64,000 bases of DNA from Desmodesmus armatus (taxonomy: Eukaryota; Chlorophyta; Chlorophyceae; Sphaeropleales; Scenedesmaceae). The DNA lies in NCBI GenBank assembly GCA_007449985.2, contig VIIQ02000712.1:124001-188000 (forward strand). The letters are read 5' to 3'. The notes beneath the pieces are model-generated. The model was given only the letters and a program-made list of their open reading frames with translations. It ran no database searches and had not been told where the DNA came from. The position numbers and the translations under genes were made by a program. Shown one piece after another: positions 1 to 12,760 of this stretch. The first letter of the stretch is position 1. Each line of letters starts with the position of its first letter.

Positions 1-746
1 ACACACTCGTCTCGCCCAGTTGCTTATGGAGCTGACTGGGCTGAGTCAACAATATCACACCAACATGACACACAGGGGTTGTGCACCAGCATTATTTGTG
101 CACCAGCATAGAGCGAGCTGACTTGCGGCATTGCAGCCTGCACAGCGGCGCTCAGCAGATCACAGCTGGCAACGCGCAAGGGAAGCAACGTCCAAAGCTT
201 ACTGCTGCCAAACCGCCACCCTCATCACATGCGGCAGCCGTAGGCTCTACTTTGCTGCGTACTGTCCACTACCTGACAGTACACACCACATCCACACACC
301 GCAGAGACTCTGTGGATGCCAAGCATCAGCACCACAGGCCGGGCACAGTCACCATGATTGCGCCGCACGCACACACTATCAGTCAAGACTACACACCAGG
401 CTAGCCAGCGCTGGCAGTGTTCCTCAATGCACAAGGAATGCAGCATAAGCCGCACAGCCGCCGGTGGCGGCGGCAGGACGGCCGGTGGCCTGTGGCTACT
501 TGGGCCAAATTTTATTGAACAGGTGATCCAAGCTGAACTGTCTTCTCCTGCCAGGGGCCTGCAATAAGGCTGACTAAAGTTGGGTTTGCGCCAGTCAACA
601 ATCGCTGGCCCGGCCTCATATACTCCTCACCAGCAACATCTGAGTATCACCGATACGATGCTGTGTTAGACAGATCAAACCCTCACGTGGCACGCAAGAT
701 GTCTGGTGAGTGTGAGGCACCATGGAAAGCAAAGCCCAGGTAGGCG
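1..746. other. downstream flank of the GT49 gene, no gene recognised
   Basis: This stretch follows the stop codon of the minus-strand glycosyltransferase and probably includes its 3' untranslated region. The open frames here are short, overlap on both strands and show no recognisable domain. I see no UGUAA-type polyadenylation signal (TTACA on the plus strand) that I would trust. Confidence 0.5.
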
Positions 747-3700
747 CTACCGTATGGTGGCCTGCTGCTGCCCCTGCTGCAGGCGCTGCAGCTCCAGTTG
801 CTGCTGGTGCCAAGCCTCATGCCGTCTCCGCGCTGCAGCAGCACATTCAGCTGATGCCGTATCTAGGCTTGGCTTGTAGGATTGGTCCGCCATGGCCGGC
901 ATCAGGTTTTCAAGCCGCATCGAGTTGAGTGGCCCGCCTTTGTCTTTGAACTGGGAGCGCCACGCGAGCTTCGCGTCGGAGTCTGGGTGCACGCGGTGTA
1001 CGATGAAAGCCGAACCATGCACCAGAAACTCAAACCCGAGACTGCTCATCCAGATTCGGTGCTCGATCTTGTTCTTGCCGTAGCCTCGGAAAACCTCGTC
1101 GTAGGGGTGGGCCATTGCTGCTTGGCGGTCCATGATGTACCTGCGTCCGGTTCAGCAAGGCACAACATAACAGATCCGTTGAGGCATAGGTTGCATGCTT
1201 GTGTTTGCGCGGGCCCTACACCTTGAAGGAGGCCAACGACACTGCAGGCCAGCTAGCTGCCTTCTGCTCACTGAGCAGACAATACGGTATTGTCTGTTTG
1301 GCACAGGCCAGCCGCGGCCAGTACTGGACTAGTCCACTCGCATTCTGAGAGTAATGCAGATTCGCATTACTCACCAAGGCTCAAACTTTGCATGCTCAGG
1401 CTTGATTGAGTAGGCAAGCTGGAAGGGAGTGCGTGTGGGCTGGAAGTCCAGCCACTTGTGGAAGTCTGTTTCGGCTTGCCCTGGGGGGTTGACCACTTTG
1501 TTGAAGGGGCCCAGCAGGCCAGCTTCTGTCAGACCCTGCGCACAAGGCAGTGAGCAGGAGGGTTAAATTTCAGCGCGCAAACATGTGCTTGACACATGTG
1601 CAGTGCATGTGAGCTGCAGCGGCTGCAGCCGCTTCCTGCCGTTCACATTGCTGCAAGAGCCATGCATCAAGCTTGGTGTTGGACAAAAAGTCTGGTTTTT
1701 GGAATGCTGGCAGTTTCGTACTTTATACCTTGAGTGCCTGCTTGTCAGCTGCGACAGCAAAGTCTGCCACTTTATGCGTGAGCGCATCTTCAGCAGCGTT
1801 GCCCTTGCTCTTGTGTGGTAGTGTCTCAAAGGCTGGCAGCACCACGAGCCGCCTGCCAGAGTCATCTTTGCCTTGGATGAAAGTGACCCACGCCTGCAAA
1901 TGCATGTTATGTCAGCGTACATTGTCGCATTGTCAAGCATGTTTGAGAACGACTGCACGGTGCTCACGGAAAAGCACTTGCGTGGATGACCATTCGTTGA
2001 TGCCATCGCACTGTGCTGCACTCATGGCATCATACACACTACTGTGGTTCACACAAATTGATGCCACTTTGCCAAATGTCGGACATGTCGGACATGCATG
2101 AGTGTGATTTGAAGCCTCCTGCACACACTTTCAAGCCATTGTGGTTGCAAGGCTTCAGCACGGGGCTGCTACAGCCATAGGACACTGCGCTCCCATTGGG
2201 ACTCCCACTGGGACTCCCACAGGCTGTTGTGCTGCAATGGCTCTCCGCACCTCTGCATCTTCCGGGTCCGCCAGCGACTGTGCCAGCGACTGTGACACCA
2301 CCATGTCAGCATCCAGCATGGCAATCAGGGGCGTCTGCGCCAGCAGCACTGCCTGATTTCTCATGCTGTTGATGGGCAGGTGCTCTTCCAGTGACTCATC
2401 TATCAGCTCTGTCACAAGGAACACCGTGAGGCTGCAAGTGCCTGGGCCCGCGCTCTCCATTCTGCAGGGGGCATGAACAGCAGAGCAGCGGTTGCACTCA
2501 TTTACATTGCGGCCTGCAGTGCCAGTGTCAGCAATGTACGGTGCCAGTATGATGGTATGTACTACAACAGAGTCGCATCATGCAATAGTCGAAGTACAGG
2601 GTATAGTATGTGCCTGCATACAGCTGCTTCCATGGAGGCAGGGGCTACTTGCTGTCACAGCACTTCGGAAGTGCCAGCGCTGGCACCAAGTAGGGCTGCT
2701 CAGCTGCTGTCTCAGACACTGCGGCGCTGCAGCGCCATGAGGGCACCTCCTGTAGCTGGCAGCTGCAGGACGGCGGCCCCAGTCTGAGGCAAACACGTTG
2801 ACGACTTGTCCAGGACGCATTTTGCCACTGACTTCCCTAGCAATGGCAAGAGCTTGGTTGGAATTCAACCAACGTTGGTTGCTAACCAAGGGGCCCTTGG
2901 CTTTGGCCCTTGACTGCCGCAGCACCCCCATCCTTACCTTTGGAACAAGTCCTGGATGATCCTCTCAGTGTCAGCCATGCGCCTCTGCGCAACATCAGGG
3001 TTCTGCAAACTTTGAAACAGCGCCCTGCCGCCCAGTGCAACACCTCCTTTTTGGGTGCTGCTTCCTGTTGTGCTGGAGGCTGGAGGAATTGCTGCAAATA
3101 GCTTGCGTGATGTTGCAGCAGCAGCTACAACACCAGAATCAGCCACCTGCTTGCTTGCCTGCTCACTTCCAGTGCTACTGCTGCTGCTGTCACTGTCACT
3201 GCTACCGCTGCCGCTGCTGTTGCTGCCGCCGCTGCTGCTAGCCGTATCGCTGCTAGCAGTATCGCTGCTGCTGCTACTGCTGCTGCTACTGCTGCTGCTA
3301 CTGCTGCTGGTTGGGTTGCTTGGCAGTATGGTAGGCTCATACAAAACAGCACTCAGAGGGCCTGGCCAGCTTCGGCACTGTGCTTCCAGCATGGGTAGGC
3401 GAGGCTTCGACAGGGCTGTGACGATCGTGAGGGTTTGCTGCGGCTGTGGCTTTGTGGACTGCCATAGGCGCACTGGAACGAGCCTGCCAAGTGACAGCAC
3501 AGGGGTGAGGGTAAGTGGACTCCGTAAGCTGCTGCATATCACATGCATAACACTGAGTGCAAGTGCTCATGAACTGTACGACACTGAGTGCAAGTGTTCA
3601 GCTAGGAGCAGCCCACACCAGTCAGAGGCTTTCTAAGCCGGCCAGTCTCACCTTGCCACTTCACCCGTGTCTCTATGTGCATCAAAGCTGGCTGGTTTGA

Positions 3701-4103
3701 TCCCGTCAAGAGCTGGTGCAGATTCAGCCAGGCACTTGTACGCTTTCTGCTGGGTCTGTAGCATCTGCTGGTGCCTCTCTTGCTGCTGCTGCTGCCGCTG
3801 AGCCTCTGTCATATGCAGTGGCTGACCCTGCTGCAGCGCATTTGTGCCAAGCTGCTGTTCACTTGTAACAGGAAGTGCTTGCTGGTCCTGCTGCTGCTGA
3901 GAGGCTTTCAGCAGTTTTGCTATGTGTGAACCATAACTGGGCAAAGATGCCCTGGCTTTGTTGATGCTGCCTTGCTGCTGTATGTATAACAGATGCAGCA
4001 GCAAAAGGGCGAAGGTAGTGGCTGCTGCGAGCCTGAACGGCCACACCCATCGCGAAGACAGACCCTTTCGAGACTTGACATGCCCTGTAAGCAGCGCAGC
4101 CAT
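747..4103 (-). CDS. LARGE/B4GAT1-like glycosyltransferase (GT49), type II membrane protein
   Basis: Modelled exons (minus): 4103-3652, 3483-2938, 2461-2221, 1893-1729, 1535-1375, 1140-747; they join in phase to 652 aa. The N-terminus is short and basic, followed by one hydrophobic segment (about residues 25-41) and a Gln-rich stem, which is the layout of a Golgi type II enzyme. A glycosyltransferase core follows: IVTALSKPRLPMLEAQ, then PINSMRNQAVLLAQTPLIAM, then the metal-binding DxD motif as DAD (about residues 383-385). The C-terminal part has VVLPAFETL, FHKWLDFQP and PYDEVFRGYGKNKIEHR, which are GT49 signatures. Family members transfer glucuronic acid or xylose to glycans; the substrate here is unknown. 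Odd feature: a Ser/Asp/Thr/Gly low-complexity insert of about 60 residues in exon 2, inside the catalytic region. The donor at 2221 is weak; a site about 45 nt downstream also keeps the frame. Confidence 0.85.
3125..3345 (-). repeat. trinucleotide-repeat tract encoding a Ser-rich insert
   Basis: The plus strand reads mostly imperfect CTG/GCTACTG repeats; on the coding minus strand they encode a run of serines followed by Ser/Gly/Asp/Thr. It lies wholly inside exon 2 of the GT49 gene and interrupts the catalytic domain between the first core strand and the segment leading to the DxD motif. Confidence 0.8.
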
Positions 4104-5100
4104 GTGCACGACAGCGCTGCGACTGCCCCGCGCCACAACGGCCGGATGCAACAGCAGATGCCTTGGGAGCCAGTTATGCCGTGTAAGGCACAAATTTCTT
4201 GCAAGATAAACGTGGTTATCAAAATGTGGGCCAATAAACATTTGCACTATGCAGATGGAACCGCACGAAGTTGGTGGCGAGACCCCCGCCTCGTTGCTCC
4301 GAACGCAAAGAAGGTGGCGACTCATGGATACATAATCAATAATGTGACAGTCGTGGATACTCCTTGCTTACTTTCAATTTGTGCTGCGTAGTTACCTGTG
4401 CTGCTTTGCGGAGTGTGCTGGTCGAAGTCAACATGCACCTGCCACTGTCTGACTGTCTCACCTGCCACTGTCTGACTTTTTGATACACACACCACCACAA
4501 GTCCACCACTGTTGTTACAAACACATTCGCAAGTACAGCTCTCATGCATACTCTCAGCACGGGCGCACGCCCGTAAGCATTGCAAACTGACATACACGCC
4601 CAACGGAAACGACCCAACAGACTGGAAGAGCAAAGGGTTGCTGCGACGCAACACAATGCATCCACTGTGATTTGCACCAGAGTGCAGCCCAGCAAGATTC
4701 CGTTCTGGTCTGGAGAGAACGCAGACATTGCTCACAGCAGTATACAGAATACACACATACACCTTGGCCCTGCACTCAAGTTGCAAGCTGCACACTGTGC
4801 CTGCACAGCAACTGCGCTGCAACAGAAGAAAACAGAAGAGCAAATACCACCAACATGCTGAATGCGCGGACAGGGACACTTGCCCGTGGTCCGCGCTCAA
4901 GCCAACCTACTGCATCAGCAGTTGTCAAACAGCCACAGGAGCCCAAATCCCTCCTGACCTCAACCAAAGAGCTAGCAACGCAAAGCAAAACATACATCTG
5001 CGCCTGCCTGCCTGCTTCTATTTTGCAGCTGCATCAGATGCAGGGGAGAGGGAGAAGCGAAGGTCTCTGCCTAGCTGATGGCTCCATGGGGCGCAAGCTG
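4104..5100. other. intergenic region between the ARIA-like gene and the GT49 gene
   Basis: This is the space between two minus-strand genes and should hold the 3' UTR of the ARM/BTB gene and the promoter and 5' UTR of the GT49 gene. It contains a 24-bp direct repeat (about 4437-4482, CACCTGCCACTGTCTGACT twice). A TTACA (UGUAA on the minus strand) sits near 4512. No coding region is supported. Confidence 0.5.
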
Positions 5101-8100
5101 TCAAGTAGCCTCCTCAGGCTTGACCTCTGCTTGCACAGCGGCCTGCTTGATGTCTTCCACAAGACTGTTGCGCAGCGCTGGGACCATGCGAGCCATGAGC
5201 TGCGCAAACGCTGCCGCGCCCGCACTGTTGCTGACCAACGAACCCCCCTGCGAACCGCTGCTGCTGCACGGGCTGCCCTGGCTGTTCGTGCACTGGCTGC
5301 TGCTGCTTGCAGCACTGGCCGATCGTGCTGGCCCGCCGGCTGCCGCCGTCGTGGCCGTCGCCGCTGCTGCTGCTGCCCCTCCGATGCTGCTGACCACGCC
5401 GCCGCCGTACTGCGTGATAATCTCGGTGACGTGCTCCAGGGCAAACAGAACGCAGCGCTTGGCGAGCTGTGGAGCTGAGTAGTCCTCGCTGGCCTGCCAC
5501 ACGTCCACGAGATTCTCCACAAATAGCGACTGCACACGAGACAAACAGGGCAGACATGGGCGACAGTCATGACCATTTGCGACTGGGTAAGGAAGACTCA
5601 CAAAGCAACTGCACACAAGGCTAAAGCAGGGCAAACACAGCCGTTTAAGCAATCATTTGCTTACCCCAACCGCCCAAAATCCGACTGGCCAGCAAATTAC
5701 TTGCAAAAGCTAGGCATAAGCACGTGCCACAACAAAAGCGTCCGTGGCTGCGTGGTGGCGAAAGAAGGATGAGAAACGACGCACGTGCAACGCCGCCTTA
5801 CCTCAGCAAGTGCTGCTTCACACAGCCGCTTGAGGCCCTCAAGCAGGTACTGGTCGCTTGCCTGCAGCACACAGCAAGCCAGCATGTTATGACCGTCGCA
5901 AAGATCCCATATGTGCGGCTACAGCACTCAGGCGGCCCAGAAGACATCACACACCCCAAACATGTCGCACATGCCAACAACCCTGGAGCTCCTGTCACAC
6001 CACCTGCACATGTCTGCACAAATCCAATCAAAGGAAGCGGCATCGCTGAACCCAAGCATAGAACACACCCAAGGACTGACATCCGCCACAGCTGCACCCT
6101 GCTTGGTGATGCGTATCACCATGTTTACATGCCACACTCGGCATCAGGCTGTACCATGACGGCAGACAAAACGGCAGCACACAAAACATGACGTGTTTCA
6201 TACCTGCAGCAGTGGCAGCGCCTGGTCCTGCTGCACCTCCACATTGCCCACGTAGATGTACCGCATCATGGCCGTGAACGTGTCGTAGCCAATGTTGGGG
6301 ATGTCGATCACCGAGGCATCCTTCTCTCGGAACTCCTGCCCAAACATCGCCCTGAACGCCTCGCTGCTGGCCAGGAGGGCGATGCGGTGGGCGTAGAAGG
6401 GCCGGCCCTCCACACTGAAGGTCACGTCGGTCAGCGTCTTGCTGTTGACGTACTCCTCACCCTGCAGGAGGCAGCAGATGCGCAGCCAACGTTACAAAAG
6501 GCACATAGGGTTAGGTACGTCCTGTTTACCTCCCTGCCATGGCGCCATCCATATGGAGATGCTGGGGCGGCACATGGGGTGTGGTAAGGGCCGGCTAGTG
6601 CCTTGTGACTACGCAGAATTCATGTCAAGGTGGTTTCACTGCTGGGCTCGTCACACCCGCCGCAAAGGCAACCCAGCAATAGCCATGGCAGAACATGATA
6701 CCCGCCACTGCGCCTTGTTGAATACTGCTGAAACCCAAAGACAGACAAGCAACCCCAGGCGACCACCGCTGCGACGTACCAAGTACACCGTCTTCTGCGG
6801 CTGCTGCGGCTGCGCCTCAACTGGGCTGGTTGCGTTGGACTTCTTGGCCAGCTCCAGCAGCGCGGACGCACCCTCCGTGAGTTGCTCTGCGGACATCATC
6901 ATTATGAAAGGGACACATCATCATTATGAAAGGGACACAGCAAGAACCGTGCTTAGATACTGGGACAAAGCAGGAGACAGTCCACACAGCAAGACCACAA
7001 CACAGCAGCTGCTCAAAGCCACCGCCACTGTCCAACATGTCCCTACAGCCATACGGAGGATCCAGCAGCCGAAGCTGCTGTAGCGTGCTGGACACGGCAA
7101 CTCCCATCAGCCATCCGCTGCTGTGCTGATCCAACCCCAGCCACCCCATCCCCTGCATGTACTGTTTGCATCTCAAAGTCCCTGCCCGAGCTCTCATACC
7201 CTTTGTATAGCACAAGCAGCAGCCGTGATACTACCTAGCACCCCATGAAGTTTACTGGTTTTTCCATCAACACGCCCAGCGACCATAACGGCACTTACTT
7301 GCTGTTGCGGTCTCGTCTGTGACCAAGTCCAGCAGCACATCCAGGCCTGGCTTGTCCACAAATATGGACTTCAGCTCCGGGCCTGTGGGCGCAAGCTGCG
7401 CCAGGCTGATGGCCGTGGCCTGCTGCACAAACCTGCAGGCCAGAAACGTGGCAAACGGTCAGCACAACACACCAGCACAGTTGCCGCACACCGGTCCAAC
7501 ATTTGCAAGGCACCACGCACGATGCTTGGCATAAGCATTTTGCATCTTTCAACAAAAGCAGGGGCAGCTCCCTTGCAGTGTCGCCTGTTCCGAATTCGGC
7601 ACCCATGCGCAGCATCGGCTGCCTACGCAACACAGCAAGGGTCCTTACTTGCGCGTGCTACGTAGGCCGTAGACCACGTGATTCAGCACCCGCTTGTCGT
7701 CCTTCTCCAGCTTGGACTTGATGCGCGCAATGGTCTTGTTCACACAGTCCTGCAGGCCAAGTTGCATGTACAGGAGTCAGCACAAAGAAGCATGTCAACT
7801 TTTGTGGAACTCCAACTTGGTGTGGGCGCGCGCGAAAGCGTACGGTGATGCCATCATTACGTTTGCAGCTTGCATCAGACCCTATCAGCAAATCATGCAT
7901 GCAAGTGTGTCCCACTGCGAAGCTGTGTGTTGGGACAAGCCATATGCCCAGCAAGGTCGCTCAGCACACACAAGCAGGCCGCAATGGCACTTGAGGTTAA
8001 GCTATAGAGCTGGCAGGTCCCCAGCACTCACGCTCCTGTGTAGGGATGGGCAGAGAGCTGCATGCAGGTGACCGACAAGAAAACGCCACAGCACCTGCCC

Positions 8101-11100
8101 TCACCTTGGATGCTTGCACCTGTAGCCGCTCACTGCAGTCGTACAACCGCTGCAGCCCGCCTGCCTGGATGATGCATGGGATGTTGTCCTCATTGTCAGA
8201 CAAGCCGTACAGCGCAAAGGCTGCGTTGTGCTGCAGGTTGATCTGCTTAGACTCCAAAAGGTCCAAGAGCTGCTGCAGGCCACCCGACTGCATGCACAGC
8301 ATCACAGAGCACACCCGCACAACCCATGTTAGTGCCACGGAGCAGCTACAGGCAAAGAGTATATACGGTGGTAGCTCCGTGAAATACAGTTCTGCCCATT
8401 GCCTCCGCTGTTTGTGGCCCAGCTGCACGCAGCAAGTGCATGACAGGTCACACAAACACAGCCAAGACCTGTGCACGTTGTGTGCGCACCTGCACGATGC
8501 CAGCCTGGTTGTGGGTGTTCTGGGCCAGGCGGCCCAGTGCAAATGCAGCCATCTCCTTGAGTGCAAGGTCCGCAGATGACAGCATCTTGATGAGTGGCGG
8601 AACACCCCCACGCTGCACAATGCGGGACTTGTAGTCTGCAGCATCCAACACAGGCACATGAGTCAGCAAAGGATGGTGGGTGATGCATGCCGATGGCAAG
8701 AAGCAACTGCAGTTTGCTTGCTGTCGACCTGTTCCGTGCTGACTATGGCACTGCTGCCAGCCATGCCGTGTAAGCTGCTGTAGGAGCTGTCATGGCTGCC
8801 GCTGTGGAACAGCTGCTGAGCGCCACTCTCAATAGAAACTGACGTACCAGGCCCATCATCGTTGGGTGTCTGTGTGGCAAACTGCCCGAGCAGCAGCGCG
8901 GCCTCGCGCTGGCTCTCGGGGCATACACTGCTGAGTAGGTTGATGACTGGCTGCAGCGCACCCTCCTGCACAGGTAACATACGGCACAATAACCCGTGAC
9001 GCCAGCAACCACGCAGCAGCAGCATAGTCAGCACGTACCACAGCAAGAAGGACGTTCAGCACATGACATGCAATGACAGCTTCAGGCGGGCCAAGGTGCG
9101 GAGCCTTGCCTGCTGCGAGCTGGGTTGTGGGCTGCTGCAGCTGAAGCAAGCAAACACTGCAAGTGCTGTAAGGTCTCGCAAGTGCTGTAAGGTCTCACCT
9201 GCAAGACCTGCTGCTTGATCTCCTGACTGCTGTGCACCAGGTTGCCCAGCACACCCACAGCCTCGTAGTGCACGCCAGCATCCTCCGAACGCAGCATCTG
9301 CATGGCACAGACAGCAGTGCTCTCAGCTGCTGATGACCATGCATCCAATGCCCCTGACTGCTACGTTGCAGCCACGACAACATTCTGGCCTGCCGCTGCC
9401 GCTGCTGCCACCCGCCTGTTGGTTTCATGACTGGTCCACCTGGTGTGTGTAACCGAAGTTGCTCACTTTAGGCAGCACATGCAGTGGCCTGTGCTGCAAC
9501 TGGATTCAAACAACTTCGAAAATGCATTCGTGCGCCGACACGTGCACATGCACACCTGGATCAGCAGCGGCAGAGCGCCACACTCCACAATCTGCCGCTT
9601 GTTGTCATCATTCTTGAATGCCAAAGTGCGCAGGGCGCCTGCTGCTGCACGCTGCACTTTCAGGTCCCAACTGTTGAGGAGCCGCACCAGGGGAGCAATG
9701 CCGCCGTCTGCCCGCACCTGCAGCACACAAGAATGTTCGCATGTGCATGATGCACCCCTTGCTATGGTTGCATGCCCTTGGGCATCCTTTGCTCTGCATG
9801 TCATGTGCTGAGACTGTTCAAAATCGCAGACCAAGAGCTACTTGCGGTGCCGGGCAGGCAGACGTGTGAATTCACGCAACCGCTGCTGCTGCATGTCAGC
9901 AGCGCTCAGCGGCGGCCGCTACCGCAACTACGTCTCACACCAGACGCTGCAACACACCCCACGTCAACAGCACAGACTGCTGGGCCAAAAAGTGTGCCTC
10001 GCACCGCTGTGCAGCATGTTCGCTCACCATGTTCTTGATCTCGATGTTTTCATGCGCCAGGTTGGTGATTGCATCTGCTGCTCGCCTCGCCACGCCCCCG
10101 CTGCCGCTGCGCGCCTGCGGTACAGGCGCCCACTCGCCCGTGCTGGAAGTGGCGCGCGATGGCGGGCTGCTGATGCTGTGGGCTTCAAGAAGCTTCACCA
10201 GGCCTGCAGCATGACACCGAACCCAATGTATACTTCTCCGTGTACGTTGACAAATCACCAGCAGCAGATGCAAAGACTCCACTACGACTAGAACCCACAC
10301 AGCTGCCGGCTGTTTCATCCACACATCACACCAACATGCTGTGACCCAGCCATACAAGCTTCTACCCATTTGCATGATGCTGTGTGTGGTACCGGCGACA
10401 GCAACCTACCAGGCAGAGCGCGTGCGGCTGCAATCTGGTGCTGGTACTCCGGTTTGACTGCCAGCAGCCCCAGGATGAAGCAGGCATCCTTGCGGACCTC
10501 TGTGAAGCTGCAGTGAGAATGGCACCAGCAGCACAGGGCCGACCGTGAGCACTGTGTTGGCAGCTGCAGACTAGTTGTGAATCTGCTGTGCTGTTCAGCA
10601 AGTCGATGCAGTGGCCGCACATCCATCTTCACACCCCATCACCAGCACGCGTGGTGCTTGTGTGCAGCACTCTAGCCACATCTAAATGTTGCATGCAGAG
10701 GTGCATTACCGTGTGACGTCTGAGGAGCCCTCAGGCGCATGCCTGCAACTACTGTTCTTGCTTCTGACAACAGCAATGGTGCATTGGGCTTGAATGCTGC
10801 ATTGATCTTGACGCAGTTACAGCAGGTCTTGCTGCTGTCACAGTTTTGGTACTGGCTCCTGCTTACCTGGCTGCCACTGCTGCGTCTGCCTTTTCGCCGA
10901 TTGTGAGCAACGGCACCACTACGTCCACTGCTCCAGCCTGCACAATCAGCTCAACCAATGCATCTGCAGGCAGGCACCACAAGAATGTGGCCAGTCAACA
11001 CACAGGTGTCGGCACTGTGCAGATATACCATGTTCATGACAACTATCGTATGTACACACGCAGCGACAGTTGCTGCTGTGCTTGTGCTGACTGCATAGAA

Positions 11101-11659
11101 CACTGCCATGCACTTATTGCTGGAGTCAGCCCCTGTGAACGACATATAGCTTGCTGATGCACATGGCTGCAGGGCTGCATTGCAACTGGCTGCGCAAGAC
11201 ACTGTGTCAGCACGGACAGGATGTGTTGCCCAAGCGCTGCTGTTGTCCCCCTCCACCCACCATCTTTGCAGTAGTCTGCCAACTGGTGCGCATGTTTTCG
11301 GAGCTGCTGCCTTTCAATCTTGTCCACAGGGCGCTCACATGCTGCCCTGATGTTCTGGATGAGTACCTTCACCTGCATGGACAGAAGGACAGTAGGGGTG
11401 ACAGCATGAGCCAAACGCGCTGCCTGGCAGGCCCCAAACGCATACCGAGACAGGTGCAGAACCTTATTAAACCGTTTCACACCCAACACCCGCAGCCTGG
11501 CCCCACAGCCAAGCAGCAGAGCACAACCAAGCCTGCATCGGTGAAGCCCATACTCACATCACTGTCAACCCCTGCCTCTTGGGCGGGGCTGGACCTCAGT
11601 TCGGCTGCCAGTTTTCTCTTTGTGCCCCGCTTTTGTGCTGCAGCGTCCTTGCTAGGCAT
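5101..11659 (-). CDS. ARIA: ARIA-like ARM-repeat and BTB/POZ domain protein
   Basis: Seventeen exons (minus): 11659-11558, 11372-11261, 10963-10867, 10742-10710, 10507-10410, 10203-10028, 9717-9556, 9297-9199, 8965-8848, 8635-8490, 8287-8105, 7749-7649, 7432-7299, 6886-6780, 6461-6204, 5861-5802, 5529-5101. They total 2415 nt and close in frame (804 aa). The basic KRGTKRKLAAEL start resembles plant ARIA proteins. Armadillo repeats fill about residues 70-500 (GALRTLAFKNDDNKRQIVEC, EAVGVLGNLVHSS, PESQREAALLLGQFA, NAAFALYGLSDNEDN). A BTB domain follows (about 565-650; DVTFSVEGRPFYAHRIALLA, FREKDASVIDIPNIGYDTF), then a BACK-like tail ending in an Ala/Ser/Gly-rich stretch. Arabidopsis ARIA binds the ABA-responsive factor ABF2, and BTB proteins commonly act as CUL3 adaptors; a similar nuclear adaptor role here is inference. 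Orthology looks very secure; the algal C-terminus is longer and low-complexity. Confidence 0.95.
6894..6941. repeat. 23-bp tandem repeat, two copies
   Basis: The unit CATCATTATGAAAGGGACA occurs twice in direct succession in the ARIA-like intron, just upstream (in gene sense) of the exon beginning at 6886. It is a simple local duplication with no coding value. Confidence 0.8.
9150..9198. repeat. 18-bp tandem repeat abutting a splice donor
   Basis: GCAAGTGCTGTAAGGTCTC is present twice directly beside the donor of the ARIA-like exon ending at 9199 (minus strand). It is a small example of the splice-edge duplications seen more strikingly in the pyruvate kinase, DEG9 and SS3 genes. Confidence 0.7.
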
Positions 11660-11904
11660 GAAAGTTTGGGGCCTCAGTGGGGCCGGGATTCAACAGCCAG
11701 GCCAGTTCAGTGCGTTGAATCGCAGCGTTCAATTACACCAGCGGTGCCAGGGGCGAAATAAGACCGCAGGGAGGCCAGAAGTCTCCGAGACAGTAGGTTT
11801 CGTCCTTTCACCGGTGTGGCCAGCCTTGCTGTGGCTCAATAAAGGGCACAAATGACTTGTGTTCAGCACAAAACCGAGAAGGCTGCAAGCTCGCAAATGC
11901 CACC

Positions 11905-12060
11905 TTTTTTTGTGTGCAACTTGAGCTTGGTTCAAAAATTTGGGCACAGCCTGTCCTGGTATAAGCAGTGCCCGCAGGCTGAGCTGCAGAATTACGGGAG
12001 TATTTCCTACTTGGTGCACCAAAATAGCCACAGGAGTGTTGTGAGCGCCCTGAGTGACCA
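11905..12060 (+). repeat. coding-like module 'FxxSLxWYKxCPQAELQ', copy 1
   Basis: The plus strand reads KFGHSLSWYKQCPQAELQNY and continues for about 15 more residues. The same segment with about 70-75 percent identity recurs on the plus strand at 15020-15150. Conservation of the peptide between two copies 3.1 kb apart suggests they derive from a protein-coding mobile element or captured gene. I do not recognise the family. Confidence 0.5.
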
Positions 12061-12165
12061 CCAGAACAACACCACCAACTGACCTGCCAGTTGAAGAAAT
12101 TTTTGACGGGCTGCAACACATCATCAGCATATCAAGGACAAGGTGTTTATGCGTCACCATCACCT

Positions 12166-12238
12166 CCCCCCCCCCCCCCCGACCAACACACTTTGTGAGC
12201 ACTTGTTTGAACATTGAGATCACCCGGGGGGGGGGGGG
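12166..12238. repeat. facing poly-C and poly-G tracts
   Basis: A run of about 15 C (from 12166) and a run of about 13 G (ending near 12238) are separated by about 45 bp, so the tracts can pair as a hairpin. Such tracts are prone to slippage and assembly error, so exact lengths should not be trusted. Confidence 0.7.
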
Positions 12239-12520
12239 GCACCTTACTTCAGACCACGACGGTTTTTTGGTCCCCTGACTTTTGGCGGAGTGTGCAGGAA
12301 GGTTTTTTGGAGTGTGGTGATTGTTGTGTGTGGGCGGATGGGTGAGTGTGCGTGTGCCAGGTCAAGGTGGGGGACGAAGCCTTCCCGGGGTGTGCCTGCA
12401 GGGTGGCCCGAGAGCGATTGTGTGCTGTGTGTGCTGCGATTTGGGGTGTTTGGGGCCGGGCGTGCTGTGGTCCCAAAGGTCACCTTTAGTGTCGTCACGT
12501 GCTTCTGCTTGCCCCAACAG

Positions 12521-12760
12521 GCCACTGTGTCAGTTGGACGACCCAGCACAGGCAAGGCAAGGCATGGTAATGAATCTTCGAATGGCATGGGACAAGGCAA
12601 CAAGGTGTGCAACATCTTTGCAAAGCACTACTCCTGCAGCACAACTGCCATCAGACACGCATTCTTAGACCCCAGCCAGTGGCAAGCAGCATGATCCACA
12701 TCGGGGCTGCGGGGACATGTAGAGACCGTATTGGAGGGCTCGGCTCAAGGTTTCAAAACA
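12521..12760. repeat. dispersed repeat A, truncated copy 1
   Basis: This segment shares blocks in the same order with the copies at 15.43 and 16.10 kb: a block ending in ACCCAGCACAGGCAAGGCA, a block CATCTTTGCAAAGCACTACT, an AACTGCCATCAGA block and a GGAGGGCTC-containing block near the end. It lacks the middle of the longer copies. Confidence 0.65.

Noticed and set aside
2578..2931. Minus frame with MRPGQVVNVFASDWG as an extra GT49 exon
   Set aside because: Exon 2 and the DxD exon join perfectly in phase without it, and it has no family similarity.
12290..12694. Plus-strand frame of 134 codons
   Set aside because: No domain, repetitive composition, and it crosses dispersed repeat A.
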